This document shows positions 32,457 through 41,702 of a stretch of 64,000 nucleotides of DNA, one piece after another. The first letter of the stretch is position 1, and each line of letters begins with the position of its first letter. The notes beneath the pieces are model-generated. The model saw only the letters and a program-made list of their open reading frames with translations, made no database searches and was not told the origin of the DNA. Source of the stretch: an uncultured bacterium (lineage in GTDB: Bacteria > Actinomycetota > Coriobacteriia > Coriobacteriales > Coriobacteriaceae); the NCBI GenBank assembly GCA_905215065.1, contig CAJMOF010000002.1:1-64000 (forward strand). The letters run 5' to 3'. Made by a program: the position numbers and the translations under genes.

Positions 32457-33251
32457 TTGTATAGCAAATACAATCATACCTTTGTTGTTTGCGCGTATGG
32501 AAAATCGCCTTATTTGATTGACTGCGTTGAATCACTTTTAAATCAATCCATACAATCTAATGTCATTATCTCGACAAGCACTCCTAACGATCTAATCGCT
32601 TCGGTTGCTGATCGTTACGGTTTGCCTTTATTTATCAATGAAGGTGCTGCGGGTATAGCTCATGACTGGAATTGCGCTGTCAATCATTGTTCAACTGAGC
32701 TAATTACTATTGCGCATCAAGACGATGTCTACTCTTGCTCATATGTCGAAAGTATGCTCGAGCGAGTGAATCAGAGCCGCAAACCTTTGATTTTCTTTAC
32801 GGATTATGAGGAGCTTCGCGATGGCTCGGTTTGCTCGTCGAGTTTGCTTCTAAACATAAAAAGGATTTTATTGTTTCCCCTGAAAAGTAAACAATTATCT
32901 TCGAAAAAGTTTGTAAAACGCCTTTCTCTTTCTTTTGGGTCATCAATCTGTTGTCCATCGGTGACCTTAGTTCTGCCCAATTTAAAAACTCCGATTTTTA
33001 AGGAAGGCTTTAAATCGAATTTGGATTGGGAAGCATGGGAGCATATTTCTCAACTGGATGGAGACTTCTGCTATTGTTCAGAAAAACTCACAAGGCATAG
33101 AATTCATTCTGAATCTGAAACGTCTGCACTTATTAAAGATAATACGCGCACTACGGAAGATTACTTGATGCTTCGACAGTTTTGGCCAGATAAGATCGCG
33201 CGTTTAATCAATGTTTTATACTCGAAAGGCCAAAATAGTAATACTTTATAA
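32457..33251 (+). CDS. GT2-like glycosyltransferase
   Basis: The 264-aa protein starts best at the TTG at 32457 after AGGGAGCGGAA; an in-frame TTG at 32433 is the alternative. FVVCAYGKSPYLIDCVESLLNQ is a GT2-like opening (landmark AYGKSPYLIDCVESLL). TIAHQDDVYSCSYVE near 85 holds the metal-site QDD. The C-terminal half is divergent. It is divergent from the GT8 gene and ends 24 bp before rfbA, across a sharp AT-to-GC jump. Confidence 0.75.
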   Translation: MYSKYNHTFVVCAYGKSPYLIDCVESLLNQSIQSNVIISTSTPNDLIASVADRYGLPLFINEGAAGIAHDWNCAVNHCSTELITIAHQDDVYSCSYVESMLERVNQSRKPLIFFTDYEELRDGSVCSSSLLLNIKRILLFPLKSKQLSSKKFVKRLSLSFGSSICCPSVTLVLPNLKTPIFKEGFKSNLDWEAWEHISQLDGDFCYCSEKLTRHRIHSESETSALIKDNTRTTEDYLMLRQFWPDKIARLINVLYSKGQNSNTL

Positions 33252-33275
33252 AATTGTTCCAGCGGAGGTATTTAT

Positions 33276-34175
33276 ATGAAAGGCATCATCCTCGCCGGCG
33301 GGTCTGGCACGCGCCTGTACCCGCTCACGCTCGTGACCTCCAAGCAGCTGCTTCCGGTCTACGACAAGCCCATGATCTACTACCCGCTTAGCACCCTCAT
33401 GCTGGCGGGCATCCGGGACATCCTGGTCATCTCCACGCCGACCGACCTGCCCAACTTCGAGCGCCTGCTCGGGGACGGCTCGCGCTACGGCGTGAACCTA
33501 TTCTACGCCGAGCAGCCGAGCCCCGACGGTCTGGCCCAGGCCTTCACGATCGGCGAGGAGTTCATCGCCGGCGAGCCGTGCGCCCTGGTGCTCGGCGATA
33601 ACATCTTCTACGGAAACGGCCTCAGCCGCCACCTGACGCGCGCCGTCCAGAACGCCGAGTCGGGCCGCGCCACGGTCTTCGGCTACCACGTGGACGACCC
33701 CGAGCGCTTCGGCGTCGTGGAGTTCGACGGCGAGGGGAGGGCCGTCTCCATCGAGGAGAAGCCCGCGGAGCCCAAGAGCTCCTACGCCGTCACCGGACTG
33801 TACTTCTACCCGGGCGACGTGGCCGCCAAGGCGCATGGGGTGGAGCCCTCGGCCCGCGGCGAGCTGGAGATCACCACGCTCAACCAGATGTACCTGGAGG
33901 AGGGGACGCTGTCCGTGGTGACCTTGGGCCGCGGCTACGCGTGGCTGGACACCGGCACCATGGAGAGCCTCCACGAGGCCGCGGAGTTCGTCCGCGCCGT
34001 GGAGCACTCCCAGGACCTGCCGGTCTCGGTCCCCGAGGAGATCGCCTGGGAGAACGGCTGGATCTCCACCGAGGGGCTCAAGGAGGCCGCGAAGGCCTAC
34101 GGCAAGTCGGTCTACGGGCGGCACCTGAAGAAGGTCGCCGCCGGCGAGATCGTCAACAGCCCGCGCGAATACTAA
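33276..34175 (+). CDS. rfbA: Glucose-1-phosphate thymidylyltransferase (RfbA)
   Basis: This 299-aa enzyme makes dTDP-glucose from dTTP and glucose-1-phosphate. The N-terminal GIILAGGSGTRLYPLT (3-18), KQLLPVYDKPMIYYPL and LGDNIFYGNGLS near 110 are diagnostic, as is the late GYAWLDTGTMESL. GGAGG lies 8 bp upstream. It begins the rfb block, whose base use is far more GC-rich than the flanking glycosyltransferase genes. Confidence 0.97.
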   Translation: MKGIILAGGSGTRLYPLTLVTSKQLLPVYDKPMIYYPLSTLMLAGIRDILVISTPTDLPNFERLLGDGSRYGVNLFYAEQPSPDGLAQAFTIGEEFIAGEPCALVLGDNIFYGNGLSRHLTRAVQNAESGRATVFGYHVDDPERFGVVEFDGEGRAVSIEEKPAEPKSSYAVTGLYFYPGDVAAKAHGVEPSARGELEITTLNQMYLEEGTLSVVTLGRGYAWLDTGTMESLHEAAEFVRAVEHSQDLPVSVPEEIAWENGWISTEGLKEAAKAYGKSVYGRHLKKVAAGEIVNSPREY

Positions 34176-34199
34176 TCCGATTAAATGGGAGATAGAAAC

Positions 34200-35222
34200 A
34201 TGTCTGAAGAGCTCTTCGAGCCCAGGAACATCATCGTCACGGGCGGCTGCGGCTTCATCGGCAGCAACTTCGTGCACTACGTCGTAGACAACCACCCGGG
34301 CGTACATGTCACCGTCCTGGACAAGCTGACCTACGCCGGCAACCCCGAGAACATCGCCGGGCTGCCCTCCGACCGCGTGGAGCTCGTCGTGGGCGACATC
34401 TGCGACGCCGGGCTGCTGGACAGGCTGGTCCCCGGCCACGACGCGATCGTGCACTACGCCGCCGAGAGCCACAACGACAACTCCATCGCCGACCCGGAGC
34501 CCTTCCTGCGCACCAACGTCGAGGGCACCTTCCGCCTGCTGGAGGCCGTCCGCAAATACGGCGTCCGCTACCACCACGTCTCCACCGACGAGGTCTACGG
34601 CGACCTGGCGCTCGACGACCCCGCCAGGTTCACGGAGGAGACGCCGTACCGCCCGAGCAGCCCGTACTCGAGCACCAAGGCGTCCTCCGACATGCTCGTG
34701 CGCGCATGGACCCGCACCTACGGCCTTCGCGCCACGATCTCCAACTGCTCCAACAACTACGGACCCTACCAGCACGTGGAGAAGTTCATCCCCAGGCAGA
34801 TCACCAACATCGTTGACGGCGTCCGTCCCAAGCTCTACGGCAAGGGCGAGAACGTCCGCGACTGGATCCACACCGAGGACCACTCCTCGGCCGTCTGGGA
34901 CATCCTCACCAAGGGCCGCATGGGGGAGACCTACCTCATCGGGGCCAATGGGGAGAGGGACAACATCACGGTCCTGCGCATGATCCTTACGGCCATGGGC
35001 CGCGACCCCGAGGACTTCGACTGGGTCGCCGACCGCCCCGGCCACGACCGCCGCTATGCCATCGACTCCACCAAGCTGCGGCGCGAGCTGGGCTGGAGGC
35101 CGGTGCACACCGACTTCGCCGGGGGCCTGAAGCAGACCATCGACTGGTACGTCGAGAACGAGTCCTGGTGGCGCCCGGCCAAGGAGGCCACCGAGGCGCG
35201 CTACCGCGCCCAGGGGCAGTAG
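34200..35222 (+). CDS. rfbB: dTDP-glucose 4,6-dehydratase (RfbB)
   Basis: In this 340-aa extended SDR enzyme NAD binds at GGCGFIGSNFVHYV (about 16-29). The catalytic site is STDEVYGDL near 130 followed by YSSTKASSD with the Y-x-x-x-K. SNNYGPYQHVEKFIPR near 190 is typical. The ATG at 34200 has GGGAGA upstream; an ATG at 34185 is less likely. It converts dTDP-glucose to dTDP-4-keto-6-deoxyglucose. It lies 24 bp after rfbA. Confidence 0.97.
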   Translation: MSEELFEPRNIIVTGGCGFIGSNFVHYVVDNHPGVHVTVLDKLTYAGNPENIAGLPSDRVELVVGDICDAGLLDRLVPGHDAIVHYAAESHNDNSIADPEPFLRTNVEGTFRLLEAVRKYGVRYHHVSTDEVYGDLALDDPARFTEETPYRPSSPYSSTKASSDMLVRAWTRTYGLRATISNCSNNYGPYQHVEKFIPRQITNIVDGVRPKLYGKGENVRDWIHTEDHSSAVWDILTKGRMGETYLIGANGERDNITVLRMILTAMGRDPEDFDWVADRPGHDRRYAIDSTKLRRELGWRPVHTDFAGGLKQTIDWYVENESWWRPAKEATEARYRAQGQ

Positions 35223-35234
35223 GAGGGGAGAGTC

Positions 35235-36689
35235 ATGGCAGACATCGCATTCGAGAAGGACCTCTCCGTCGCGGAGACCGGCATCGGGGGCCTGAAGGTC
35301 GTCGACCTCGCCGTCCACGGCGACTCGCGCGGCTGGTTCAAGGAGAACTGGCAGCGCGCCAAGATGACCGAACTCGGCATCCCCGACCTCCGCGTCGTCC
35401 AGAACAACGTCTCCTACAACGACAGCCGCGGCGTCACCCGCGGCATCCACGCTGAGCCCTGGGACAAGTTTATCTCGGTGGCCCGCGGCTCGGTCTTCGG
35501 CGCATGGGTCGACCTGCGCGAGGGCAGCGAGACCTTCGGCAAGGTGTTCACCTGCACCCTGGACCCGAGCAAGGCCATCTACGTCCCGCGCGGCGTGGGC
35601 AACTCCTTCCAGGCCCTGGAGGACGGCACCGCCTACACCTACCTGGTGGACGCCCACTGGTCCCTTGAATTGAAGAAGACCTACACCTTCGTGAACCTCG
35701 CCGACCCGGAGCTCGCCATCGAGTGGCCGATCCCTCTCGACCAGGCCACCGTATCAGAGGCCGACCTGAACCACCCGATGCTCAAGGACGTCGTCCCCAT
35801 GGCGCCGAAGCGCACCCTCGTCACCGGCTGCAACGGCCAGCTGGGCCATGCGGTGCGCGCGCTCGCCGAGGAGCGCGGCGTCGCCAAGGACTTCGACTTC
35901 TGCGACATCGACACCTTCGACATGTCCGACCCGGACGCCTATTCGCAGTACGACTGGTCGCTCTACGGCACGGTCATCAACTGCGGCGCCTACACGGCCG
36001 TGGACAGGGCCGAGGCCCCCGAGGGCCGCGTGACCGCCTGGAAGGCCAACGCGACGGGGCCCGCGCTTCTCGCACGCACCTGCGCCGGGCACGGGATCAC
36101 GCTCGTGCACGTCTCCTCCGACTACGTCTTCGACGGCACGGCCGAGGTGCATGACGAGGACGAGCCGTTCTCCCCGCTGTCCGTCTACGGCCAGACCAAG
36201 GCCGCCGGCGACATCGCCGTGGCCGGGTGCCCGCACCACTACATCATGCGCAGCTCCTGGGTCATCGGCGAGGGGCACAACTTCGTCAAGACGATGAAGT
36301 GCCTGTCCGACCGCGTCGCCGACCCGGACGACAAGCTCGAGCAGGTCACCGTGGTCGACGACCAGCTGGGCCGCCTGACCTTCACGCGCGACATGGCCGA
36401 GGCCATCTTCCACGTGCTGGGGACGCACGCCCCCTACGGCACCTACGACTGCACCGGATCCGGCACGGTGAAGTCCTGGGCGGACATCGCACGCGCCGTC
36501 TTCGAGGCCGCCAACGGCAATGGGGAGAAGGTCGTGCCGGTATCGACCGCCGACTACTACGCGAGCGCCGAGGGCCCCGTCGCACCGCGCCCGGTCCACT
36601 CCGCGCTCGACCTGTCCGGGCTCGAGTCGGTCGGGTTCCACATGCCCGACTGGGAGGAAGAGCTGGGGGAGTATCTCAAGCTGTGTTAG
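35235..36689 (+). CDS. rfbCD: Fused dTDP-4-dehydrorhamnose 3,5-epimerase / reductase (RfbC-RfbD)
   Basis: This 484-aa protein has two domains. Residues about 10-190 are the RmlC cupin: RGWFKENWQRAKM, VVQNNVSYNDSRGVTRGIHAEPWDK with the catalytic-type histidine in GIHAE, and YVPRGVGNSFQALED. Residues about 195-484 are the RmlD reductase: LVTGCNGQLGHAV, TVINCGAYTAVDRAE, VSSDYVFDGTAE, YGQTKAAGD with Y-x-x-x-K, and MRSSWVIGEGHNFVKTM (quoted as landmarks). Together they finish dTDP-L-rhamnose from the RfbB product. AGGAGGGG precedes the ATG 12 bp after rfbB. A strong terminator follows at 36717. Confidence 0.96.
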   Translation: MADIAFEKDLSVAETGIGGLKVVDLAVHGDSRGWFKENWQRAKMTELGIPDLRVVQNNVSYNDSRGVTRGIHAEPWDKFISVARGSVFGAWVDLREGSETFGKVFTCTLDPSKAIYVPRGVGNSFQALEDGTAYTYLVDAHWSLELKKTYTFVNLADPELAIEWPIPLDQATVSEADLNHPMLKDVVPMAPKRTLVTGCNGQLGHAVRALAEERGVAKDFDFCDIDTFDMSDPDAYSQYDWSLYGTVINCGAYTAVDRAEAPEGRVTAWKANATGPALLARTCAGHGITLVHVSSDYVFDGTAEVHDEDEPFSPLSVYGQTKAAGDIAVAGCPHHYIMRSSWVIGEGHNFVKTMKCLSDRVADPDDKLEQVTVVDDQLGRLTFTRDMAEAIFHVLGTHAPYGTYDCTGSGTVKSWADIARAVFEAANGNGEKVVPVSTADYYASAEGPVAPRPVHSALDLSGLESVGFHMPDWEEELGEYLKLC

Positions 36690-36716
36690 TTTGACATTTC
36701 GATTATCTTGAACTTC

Positions 36717-36757
36717 TGGTATAGGGATGAGGCTGGCTCGCCCCTATACCAATTTTA
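36717..36757 (+). terminator. Intrinsic terminator of the rfb operon
   Basis: TGGTATAGGG (36717-36726) pairs perfectly with CCCTATACCA (36742-36751), followed by ATTTTAAT. It lies 28 bp after the rfbCD stop. Confidence 0.9.
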
Positions 36758-37320
36758 ATAGTGCGAATTAAATTGATTGTTCAACGATGCAATCTCACTC
36801 GATTCTATTCAAGTAATTCATGGCTCTTGTTGTGGTCGGAACTGACATAAACCTTTGCCCAGCCGCTCTGAATGGTTGGTGAACCGAGCTGTGGCTACTC
36901 ATCAGCGTTTATGTTTTCCAGGTTTCTCTGTCTATCACTCTCTTCTGCGTAAAAACAGTTTCTAGCAATCTAACAGATTGTTGCTAATTTCAATTAGTAG
37001 TTCTACTCACTAATTGAAATTATCTTCCGCTCGAATTATGTTCGTGAGCCAGCTCTTTGTTGTTACGCATGTTCTTTAAACTCGGACGTCCATCCTGCAG
37101 CCGTCTTTGAGTGCTTGTTCGGAATCTCTTTGATACTAGCCTGGCAAATGTAAGTGAGGCGAAGAGATGATGTCTACTATGCGGGCGTCCGTGCGCATCC
37201 TTTCGTCTGGTGTAATGCAGCCTCCACCTATTTATAATTATCGTATGACTTGGTTTCTCATAAGATATATTGAATGGATGTTCAGGTTCTATTGATTTGT
37301 CACGAGAGAATGGTGTTTGA
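36758..37320. other. Long AT-rich intergenic region with a perfect inverted repeat
   Basis: About 560 bp without a supported gene. AATTTCAATTAGT (36986-36998) and ACTAATTGAAATT (37009-37021) are perfect 13-bp arms around a 10-nt loop, with no T-run. A minus-strand frame at 37020-37490 has no recognisable product and overlaps the next gene. The region may hold a long leader or promoter for the 37321 operon, or be the scar of a lost gene. Confidence 0.5.
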
Positions 37321-38013
37321 TTGTCGTCTAAATCGAATGTGCTTATTGCGATTCCTGCATATAATGAAGAGGAGTGCATTGAAAGCACGGTTAACGAGCT
37401 CCGTTCGGTTGCTTCAGGGTTTGACTTCATTATTATCAATGATGGTTCACGCGATCGAACGGGTGAGATTTGCGGTTCGTTGAGCTGCAAGGTTATTACA
37501 ATGCCAATTAACTGCGGGCTGACCGTTGGTTTTCAGACTGCGGCTCGATATGCCATCGATCATGGTTACGACTATATGATTCAGTTTGATGCAGATGGGC
37601 AACATCGACCGGAATATATAGCTGCTTTAGTTGAGAAAGCTGAAACATCTGGTTCCGATATTGTTATTGGCTCGAGGTTCCTAACTGTTCGCAAAGACAA
37701 ATCGATGCGTATGATAGGTTCGCGAATGATTACCGTTCTAATCAAGATGTTGACCGGTCGTCGTATCAGCGATCCCACATCAGGTTTTAGGTTATTTAGT
37801 AGTTCTGTACTCAAAGAATACTATTACGACAACACTCTCAATCCTGAGCCAGAATCAATCGCGTTGTTTTTAAAGCAAGGGTACCTGGTTTCCGAGGTCC
37901 AAGTATCAATGCGTGAGCGCCAAGGTGGCGAGAGCTATTTAAATCCAGTTAAGTCGATTCAGTATATGCTTCGAGTGTTTGCTACGCTGCTAGTAGTTCA
38001 ATGGTTTAGGTGA
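37321..38013 (+). CDS. GT2 glycosyltransferase, dolichol/polyprenyl-phosphate mannose synthase-like
   Basis: In this 230-aa protein VLIAIPAYNEEECIESTVNEL opens near residue 7 (landmark IPAYNEEECIE). INDGSRDRT is near 40, MIQFDADGQH near 88 carries the DxD, and SDPTSGFRLFS near 152 is diagnostic for DPM-type enzymes. No C-terminal membrane spans are present. The start is a TTG at 37321 with only a weak GAGAA site, so it is uncertain. It is followed after 6 bp by a DUF2304 membrane protein, the normal partner. It probably loads a sugar onto polyprenyl phosphate for the GT-C-like protein downstream. Confidence 0.88.
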   Translation: MSSKSNVLIAIPAYNEEECIESTVNELRSVASGFDFIIINDGSRDRTGEICGSLSCKVITMPINCGLTVGFQTAARYAIDHGYDYMIQFDADGQHRPEYIAALVEKAETSGSDIVIGSRFLTVRKDKSMRMIGSRMITVLIKMLTGRRISDPTSGFRLFSSSVLKEYYYDNTLNPEPESIALFLKQGYLVSEVQVSMRERQGGESYLNPVKSIQYMLRVFATLLVVQWFR

Positions 38014-38019
38014 TATAAA

Positions 38020-38352
38020 ATGACTCTTACATTGCGGGCGCTGCTTATTTTTTTTGCTGCCCTGGTGTTCTTTTTCGTTATCCGCAAATTGAAGAAGTCC
38101 CAGATGCGGGTTCTTGATTCCATGTTCTGGCTTTTATTCAGCTTAAGCTTTGTGTTATTTGGCATTTTTCCTGAGATAGCGCTTTTTATTTCTTCTGAAC
38201 TTGGCTTTGTCTCAGCTTCAAATTTTGTATTTCTTTATGTTATTGCCGTCCTCGTGGTAAGGGACTTTTCGAATTGTCTGCGCCTTTCGAAGCAAGAGGA
38301 GCGCATTAATGGCCTGGCTCAGTCAATTGCGCTTGATAGCGATGATTCTTAG
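38020..38352 (+). CDS. DUF2304 small membrane protein
   Basis: This 110-aa protein has three hydrophobic spans (about 5-21, 36-57, 67-86), each separated by short charged segments, and a charged cytoplasmic tail (RLSKQEERINGLAQ). The central pattern LDSMFWLLFSLSFVLFGIFPE matches DUF2304 (landmark FWLLFSL..FGIFPE). DUF2304 proteins sit next to DPM-like GT2 genes and probably anchor or regulate them; that is inference. Confidence 0.85.
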   Translation: MTLTLRALLIFFAALVFFFVIRKLKKSQMRVLDSMFWLLFSLSFVLFGIFPEIALFISSELGFVSASNFVFLYVIAVLVVRDFSNCLRLSKQEERINGLAQSIALDSDDS

Positions 38353-38473
38353 GATTGACTTATTAATAACGAGTGTTTCGTTTTATATTCGGTAGCCAAA
38401 CTGTCTTTCTCGTTGACTCAAATCATGAAAACGTGTCGTCTAACGTATGCATTGCTAGGCTGGTAATTTATTT

Positions 38474-40531
38474 ATGTGGATACCTTTCTTTATATCCTCA
38501 CTATTTCTCTTGCTTCTCTTAGAGGTTCCAGGTTTTGTGCTTTCACGCATGATGCGATTCTGCCGACTTGATTCGATCTTAATCGCACCGTTGTTTTCAA
38601 TCGCCTTGCTTGAAATAGTGAGTATTGTTATTTCAAAGCTTGGAATATTCGCCACTTGGGTGAACCTGTGTCTTATCAGTTTTATTCTTGCTGCAATATT
38701 CTTGTCTTGCAGATTAATCGATTGCTCTCGAAAAGCTACTATGACAGAGTCCTTTTTTGGTCATTCAAATTGGGTTGTTTTGTTTCTGTACTGTGGCGTA
38801 GCTTTTGTTGTTGCAACGAAAATTTTTCTACTACCACTGGACGGGCCATCATCTTTCATTCAAGATTCTGATAACTCATTTCATCTCGCTGTTATTCGAT
38901 CTTTTTTAGATGTCGGTGATTTTTCGACTTTCAATGTCGGCCTATATCATGATGTGCCGTCTAGCTCTATTCTTTCAATTGCTAACGGCTTTTATCCTGC
39001 GGCTTGGCATTTGCTTGCTGCTCTTGTTGCAAGCTTTTCTGGACAGGATGTTGCGTTTGCGGCTAACGTTACTAATTATGTAATGGTACTATTCGTTTTT
39101 CCATCAAGCGTGTTGTTGTTTTTTAAAACGGTATTTCGCGATGACCTTGGTGTTGTTGTTGCGGGGGCGCTGGTTCTGTTCGCATTTAATAGCTTTCCCT
39201 GGGGTACTTTAATTTCAGTGTCGGGCCCTTTGTTCCCTAACACTTTGGGTCTCATGTTCGTACCGGCTTGTGCAGCCATATTTATTAATTTCTTCAGTGG
39301 ATGTACGAAGCAGTTCGCCCTGAGTTATGTCTTTGCGTTTTTAGCTGGCGTACTTACGCTTTATTTTTCTCATCCAAATGCAGTATTTACAATGGCTGTC
39401 CTTCTTGCGCCTTATGTTGTTTTGCGGTTTTCGAGTTGGTATATTGGAAAGAAACAACATGCGGATTCTGCCGTGTCTCTTTCTGTGAGATTAATCTCCC
39501 TCGCGATTCCTTCTTTATTTATTCTAGTTATTTGGATCGTCTGTTTTATTAATCCAGCTTTAAGTAACACCGTTTCTTTTACTTGGGGTATAACCGCCTC
39601 GCATTTACAGGCCATAGTTAATGTTCTGTCGCTTTCTTTTCGACTTCCGGCTGGTAATTATCTTCTTGCTATATTCGTGGCAATTGGTTTCTTTGTCTTG
39701 CTTCGCAACAACGAGTGCTCGTGGCTTTGTTTCTCATATCTGATTGCTGCCGCCATTTATATAGTCGGAGCATCATCTTCGGGTTTTATAAAGCACTTCC
39801 TTGCGGGTTTTTGGTATACCGATCCGTACCGTTTGGGCGCATGTGCCGGTCTTATGGCAATTCCTTTGGCTGCTGCTGGCCTTGCGACTTTCTTTTCGCT
39901 TGCTGTGAAGGTATTTGACAGACTTGGATACGAACTTTGGGCGAAGTTCTTAGCCTGCGCTGTATGTCTTATTTTCACTTGGTGTGCTCTTTATATTAAT
40001 GATTTCGATTTACCCGGATTTGGACGGGTATACACGGGTTTGGGTGATTATCACGCCTGTTCTATGCTTTCGAATGATTCGAAGCGCGACAACTTGTTTG
40101 ATCCCAGAGAGCGACTTTTTTGTAAGCGTGTAGCTGAGTTTCTCGAAAATGATGATGGGTTGATATATAACAACGCAGATGACGGCAGCGCTTTCGCATA
40201 TCCTTTATACGATTTAAACCTTCTTTACCGTCGGTCTGCTGCAGAGATGCTCGGTAATGAGACGTGTGATAACCAAACGCTGAGGTTGCATCTCGACAAG
40301 CTTGCTACAAATAGAGATGTTCAACGCATCCTTAAAGAGAATGGTATTAAGTACATTCTTAATTTGGACTATGGCGGTGAGATCAACGACGAGCGTTGCT
40401 ACTACGGTTACTATACTTGGGACAAATGGCAAGGCATTAATTCGATCAAAGATTCGACTCCGGGGCTCAAGCTTCTTATGTCGGAAGACGATATGCGACT
40501 TTATGAGATAGATTATTCTTCTTTTAGTTAA
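38474..40531 (+). CDS. Large membrane protein, DUF6541-like (GT-C type glycosyltransferase candidate)
   Basis: This 685-aa protein has about a dozen membrane spans in the first 510 residues, then a soluble C-terminal domain of about 170 residues. The first large loop holds DGPSSFIQDSDNSFHLAVIRSF near 127 (landmark DSDNSFHLAVIRSF), and PAAWHLLAALV is near 175. An acidic D/E-x-D near the start of loop 1 and a C-terminal extracellular domain fit GT-C enzymes using polyprenyl-phosphate sugars. It follows the DPM-like GT2 and DUF2304 genes, a sensible set for donor synthesis and transfer outside. There is no clear ribosome site before the ATG. Confidence 0.75.
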   Translation: MWIPFFISSLFLLLLLEVPGFVLSRMMRFCRLDSILIAPLFSIALLEIVSIVISKLGIFATWVNLCLISFILAAIFLSCRLIDCSRKATMTESFFGHSNWVVLFLYCGVAFVVATKIFLLPLDGPSSFIQDSDNSFHLAVIRSFLDVGDFSTFNVGLYHDVPSSSILSIANGFYPAAWHLLAALVASFSGQDVAFAANVTNYVMVLFVFPSSVLLFFKTVFRDDLGVVVAGALVLFAFNSFPWGTLISVSGPLFPNTLGLMFVPACAAIFINFFSGCTKQFALSYVFAFLAGVLTLYFSHPNAVFTMAVLLAPYVVLRFSSWYIGKKQHADSAVSLSVRLISLAIPSLFILVIWIVCFINPALSNTVSFTWGITASHLQAIVNVLSLSFRLPAGNYLLAIFVAIGFFVLLRNNECSWLCFSYLIAAAIYIVGASSSGFIKHFLAGFWYTDPYRLGACAGLMAIPLAAAGLATFFSLAVKVFDRLGYELWAKFLACAVCLIFTWCALYINDFDLPGFGRVYTGLGDYHACSMLSNDSKRDNLFDPRERLFCKRVAEFLENDDGLIYNNADDGSAFAYPLYDLNLLYRRSAAEMLGNETCDNQTLRLHLDKLATNRDVQRILKENGIKYILNLDYGGEINDERCYYGYYTWDKWQGINSIKDSTPGLKLLMSEDDMRLYEIDYSSFS

Positions 40532-40614
40532 TTATTCTTTTCGTTTTGGTCAAAGCATCCTCTTAATAGTCTTTAAGGCAAAGTTCCGTTTCTATTCATT
40601 TTTAGAGCTTCGCG

Positions 40615-40652
40615 ATAAGCCACTCGTCGATAAGCGGGTGGCTTATTATTTT
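40615..40652 (+). terminator. Intrinsic terminator
   Basis: ATAAGCCACTCG (40615-40626) pairs with CGGGTGGCTTAT (40635-40646), followed by TATTTTT. It ends the operon starting at 37321. Confidence 0.9.
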
Positions 40653-40680
40653 TGATGTTACTGATTCGTAGGAGTATTGC

Positions 40681-41691
40681 ATGTCTCTAAAAAACACCGT
40701 TTATGATGCCGTTAACTCAAATAAGTTTGGTAAAGCGTTCTTAAAGGCTCGTCGCGATCTCCGTGGCGATGAGGCAGTTCGGGCTATTCAGTCTGGTACC
40801 CATGACTTTGTCGACCGCAGCAAGGGCAGCGATAAGCTCTGCATTATTCTCGCGGGATATAAGCCGACATTATGGGAAGACGTTTTTGGGCGTATTGCGG
40901 CATATGTGCCTTCCGATGTTGACGTATGCGTTATGACCAGCGGGCTTGTGAATGAAGAGCTTAAGCAGATCGCCGCTGATCACGACTGGTCCTATCTGTC
41001 GACTTCTGTCAATCATTTATCTGTTGTTCAGAATATTGCGATTGAATGCCATCCGAGGGCTAAGTGGATTTATAAGCTTGATGAGGATATGTTTTTGACT
41101 AAGGGCTTCTTTGAGGCAATGCTTGATACCTACAAGGAGCTTGAGTCAAAGACCTTATATAAACCAGCGTTTGTCTCTCCTTTAATTAATGTCAGTTGCT
41201 ACGGGCATCTTCGCTTGCTAGACAAATTGAATCTTCTGGATGATTTTAGGAATACCGGACTCACGGATATGAAGTATTCCGATGGATTGCACCACAATCG
41301 TCAGGTCATTTCTGAGCCTAAGGTTGCTCGTTATATGTGGGGCGAGTCTCAGCCTGTGTTGCGCGATATCGATGCGCTAACAGAGCGCTTCTCGATTGAA
41401 AATGAAGGTTTCCAGTATTCTATTTGCCCGATCCGCTATAGCATCGGTGCCATTTTGTTTTCGCGTGACGCCTGGAACGAGTTTGGGCACTTCCCGCTGA
41501 CTTTTGTCGGAGGTCCGTATGGTCTTGGGGATGATGAGGAGCATATTTGTAACTACGCGTGTTTTACTGGTCGTGTGATGGTGGTAAATGAAAATATTGT
41601 TGTAGGCCATCTCGGCTACGGTGGCGCACAAACAAAGACTATGGTTGAGTATCATGCTAATCATCGTGATCAATTTAAGTTAAAGGCATAA
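40681..41691 (+). CDS. Glycosyltransferase-like protein (GT-A fold), unknown specificity
   Basis: The 336-aa protein starts at the ATG at 40681 after AGGAG. LCIILAGYKPTLWEDVFGRI near 52 opens a nucleotide-sugar fold. AKWIYKLDEDMFLTKGFF near 125 carries the D-E-D metal motif, and FVGGPYGLGDDEEHICNYA near 280 gives acidic acceptor-side residues (landmark GLGDDEEH). It does not match the common GT2 opening, so it is a divergent family. It is 11 bp upstream of the DUF4422 gene, in one operon. Confidence 0.72.
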   Translation: MSLKNTVYDAVNSNKFGKAFLKARRDLRGDEAVRAIQSGTHDFVDRSKGSDKLCIILAGYKPTLWEDVFGRIAAYVPSDVDVCVMTSGLVNEELKQIAADHDWSYLSTSVNHLSVVQNIAIECHPRAKWIYKLDEDMFLTKGFFEAMLDTYKELESKTLYKPAFVSPLINVSCYGHLRLLDKLNLLDDFRNTGLTDMKYSDGLHHNRQVISEPKVARYMWGESQPVLRDIDALTERFSIENEGFQYSICPIRYSIGAILFSRDAWNEFGHFPLTFVGGPYGLGDDEEHICNYACFTGRVMVVNENIVVGHLGYGGAQTKTMVEYHANHRDQFKLKA

Positions 41692-41702
41692 CGGGGGAAT
41701 TA

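Noticed and set aside
33498..35657. 719-codon open frame on the minus strand across rfbA/rfbB/rfbC
   Set aside because: It is antisense to three clear enzymes; its Val/Gly/Asp/His-rich translation is the usual shadow of GC-rich codons and matches nothing.
37020..37490. 156-codon minus-strand frame before and into the DPM-like GT2 gene
   Set aside because: Overlaps a certain gene by 170 bp, contains no recognisable motif and has no ribosome site.
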